From the NCBI GenBank assembly GCA_031418215.1, contig JANOXC010000014.1, positions 1 to 50,813 of the forward strand: a stretch of 50,813 nucleotides of DNA, given 5' to 3'. Positions 49,674 through 50,813 of this stretch are shown one piece after another; the first letter of the stretch is position 1, and every line of letters begins with the position of its first letter. Both the position numbers and the translations under genes were made by a program. The DNA comes from JANOXC01 sp031418215. Its GTDB lineage: Bacteria; Bacteroidota; Bacteroidia; AKYH767-A; OLB10. The notes under the pieces are model-generated. The model was not told the origin of the DNA. It did not search any database and saw only the letters and a program-made list of their open reading frames with translations.

Positions 49674-50813
49674 TTACAATAACGCACCTGCAATATTAGC
49701 CAACTCACTTCGCTCTCCTTTTTCTAATTGAATATGTGAATAGATAGCCTGCCCTCTCACTTTATCAATTAAAGTAGACAGACCATTGGAATGGGAATCC
49801 AGGTAAGGGGTGTCAATTTGGAAAATGTCACCTGTAAAAATAATTTTGGTTCCTTCACCGGCCCTTGTAATGATGGTTTTTACCTCGTGTGGAGTAAGGT
49901 TTTGAGCCTCATCGATGATGAAACAAATATTAGACAAACTGCGTCCCCGGATATAGGCAAGCGGGGTAATATGCAGTTTTTCCTTTTCAACCATATCGGT
50001 AATTTTCTGGTACTCCTTATCCGTTTCCTTATACTGGCTCTGGATGAACTTAAGGTTATCCCATAGCGGTTCCATATATGGATTGATCTTCGATTTTATA
50101 TCTCCGGGAAGAAATCCTATATCTTTATTACTGAGCGGAACAATTGGACGAGCAAGGAATATTTGTCTGAAACGCGTTTTTTGTTCCATGGCAGAGGCAA
50201 GTGCCAACAAGGTTTTTCCTGTTCCTGCAACTCCAAGGATGGTAGTCAATAGTACGTTTGGATTGAGCACAGCATGAATGGCAAAAGCCTGTTCGGCATT
50301 TCGCGGACGAATTCCATAAACCGGCTCTTTGCTTACACGCTCAATTCGTCCTGAATTTGGATTAAAGTAGGCCAAAACAGAGGCTGCTTCCGCCTTACTC
50401 TTTAATATGAAATAATGATTCGCCGGCGGTATAGAATCTGTTATTTCACTCCAGGCACAGTGACCGGATTGGTAAATTGCATCAATTACTTTTTTCGGGA
50501 CATTTTCAATAGTCGACTTGCCTTTATATAACTCGCCGATATCTTTTACCTTGCCTGTTAAGTAATCTTCTGCCAATAGTTTTAACGACTTGGCTTTTAA
50601 CCTGAGATTTACATCTTTAGAAACCAAAACCACTTTTCGCCCCGGATTTTCATCTTGTATTGAAAGGGCAGCGTTTATAATACGATGATCGGCTTTTTTC
50701 TCTCCAAAAATCTCTTGTGCATCCAGACTCTTATGCTTTTCATTCATTAAAACCCTGAATTTGCCTTTGGTAGGGCCATTTAATGGAATCCAATCCTGCA
50801 ATGAAAAACTACC
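49674..50813 (-). CDS. phoH: PhoH family protein with N-terminal PIN domain, 5'-truncated by window edge
   Basis: The reverse frame is open to the last base of the window and continues beyond it (the codons before the in-frame TTG at 50801 read GSFS), so the true start is outside. Visible are the C-terminal part of a PIN domain (DWIPLNGPTKGKFRV, ADHRIINAALSIQ, VVLVSKDVNLRLKAKSL) and a full PhoH ATPase: Walker A LGVAGTGKTLLALASAM, FLARPIVPL, FLPGDIKSKINPYMEPLWD and Walker B FIIDEAQNLTPHEVKTIITR. PIN-PhoH fusions act as RNA helicase-nucleases in other bacteria. A bidirectional terminator follows. Confidence 0.93.
   Translation of the reverse strand, partial: GSFSLQDWIPLNGPTKGKFRVLMNEKHKSLDAQEIFGEKKADHRIINAALSIQDENPGRKVVLVSKDVNLRLKAKSLKLLAEDYLTGKVKDIGELYKGKSTIENVPKKVIDAIYQSGHCAWSEITDSIPPANHYFILKSKAEAASVLAYFNPNSGRIERVSKEPVYGIRPRNAEQAFAIHAVLNPNVLLTTILGVAGTGKTLLALASAMEQKTRFRQIFLARPIVPLSNKDIGFLPGDIKSKINPYMEPLWDNLKFIQSQYKETDKEYQKITDMVEKEKLHITPLAYIRGRSLSNICFIIDEAQNLTPHEVKTIITRAGEGTKIIFTGDIFQIDTPYLDSHSNGLSTLIDKVRGQAIYSHIQLEKGERSELANIAGALL

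Overview
The window is a chromosomal segment of a Bacteroidota bacterium. I would guess a Chitinophagales/Sphingobacteriales-like lineage, but the class cannot be fixed by eye. The evidence is: fusA directly followed by rpsJ with no tuf between them; ribosomal starts without Shine-Dalgarno sequences; promoters with the TAnnTTTG -7 element; zinc-free forms of uS14 and bL36; and lineage-typical accessory families (DUF5916 proteins, BatD/BatE, DUF5011 lipoproteins, the secreted family often labelled asparagine synthetase B). No mobile element, CRISPR array, rRNA or tRNA gene was found.

Bases 1-18140 are one dense forward-strand str/S10/spc/alpha superoperon: rpsG (3' part), fusA, rpsJ, rplCDWB, rpsS, rplV, rpsC, rplP, rpmC, rpsQ, rplNXE, rpsNH, rplFR, rpsE, rpmD, rplO, secY, map, infA, rpmJ, rpsMKD, rpoA, rplQ. 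The only convincing intrinsic terminator in it follows rplQ. It is followed by carA with its own promoter, a secreted DUF1579 protein, and a compact gatB - M1 peptidase - lpxH run. The M1 peptidase carries a long C-terminal part that looks like an outer-membrane beta-barrel. lpxH ends tail-to-tail on the same TTAA as a reverse-strand secreted GATase-like protein.

Bases 27-33 kb hold dnaB and accA (reverse), then ispE, a small exported protein and a beta-CASP metallo-beta-lactamase nuclease (forward). Bases 33-39 kb hold a possible small hypothetical gene and a DUF5916 protein, then the divergent cphA/cphB pair for making and degrading cyanophycin (arginine-aspartate polymer). Bases 40-42.6 kb hold a batD-batE pair without the usual batA/batB/moxR partners.

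Bases 42.7-47.2 kb are a tight reverse-strand operon: LTA-synthase-like phosphotransferase, diacylglycerol-kinase-family enzyme, TPMT-type methyltransferase, NlpC/P60 peptidase, PyrR-like phosphoribosyltransferase. The first two suggest an envelope glycerophosphate transferase coupled to diacylglycerol recycling in a Gram-negative cell. The right end has two DUF5011 lipoproteins, a divergent pair of tiny coiled-coil lipoproteins, and phoH, cut by the window edge.

The main unexplained signals are: a strong excess of alternating TA runs of 8 bp or more (about 26 counted by hand); perfect -7 promoter elements 5-6 nt upstream of three start codons, which predicts leaderless mRNAs; an RGG-rich tail on uS3; and two proteins that appear to join a soluble domain to an outer-membrane barrel.
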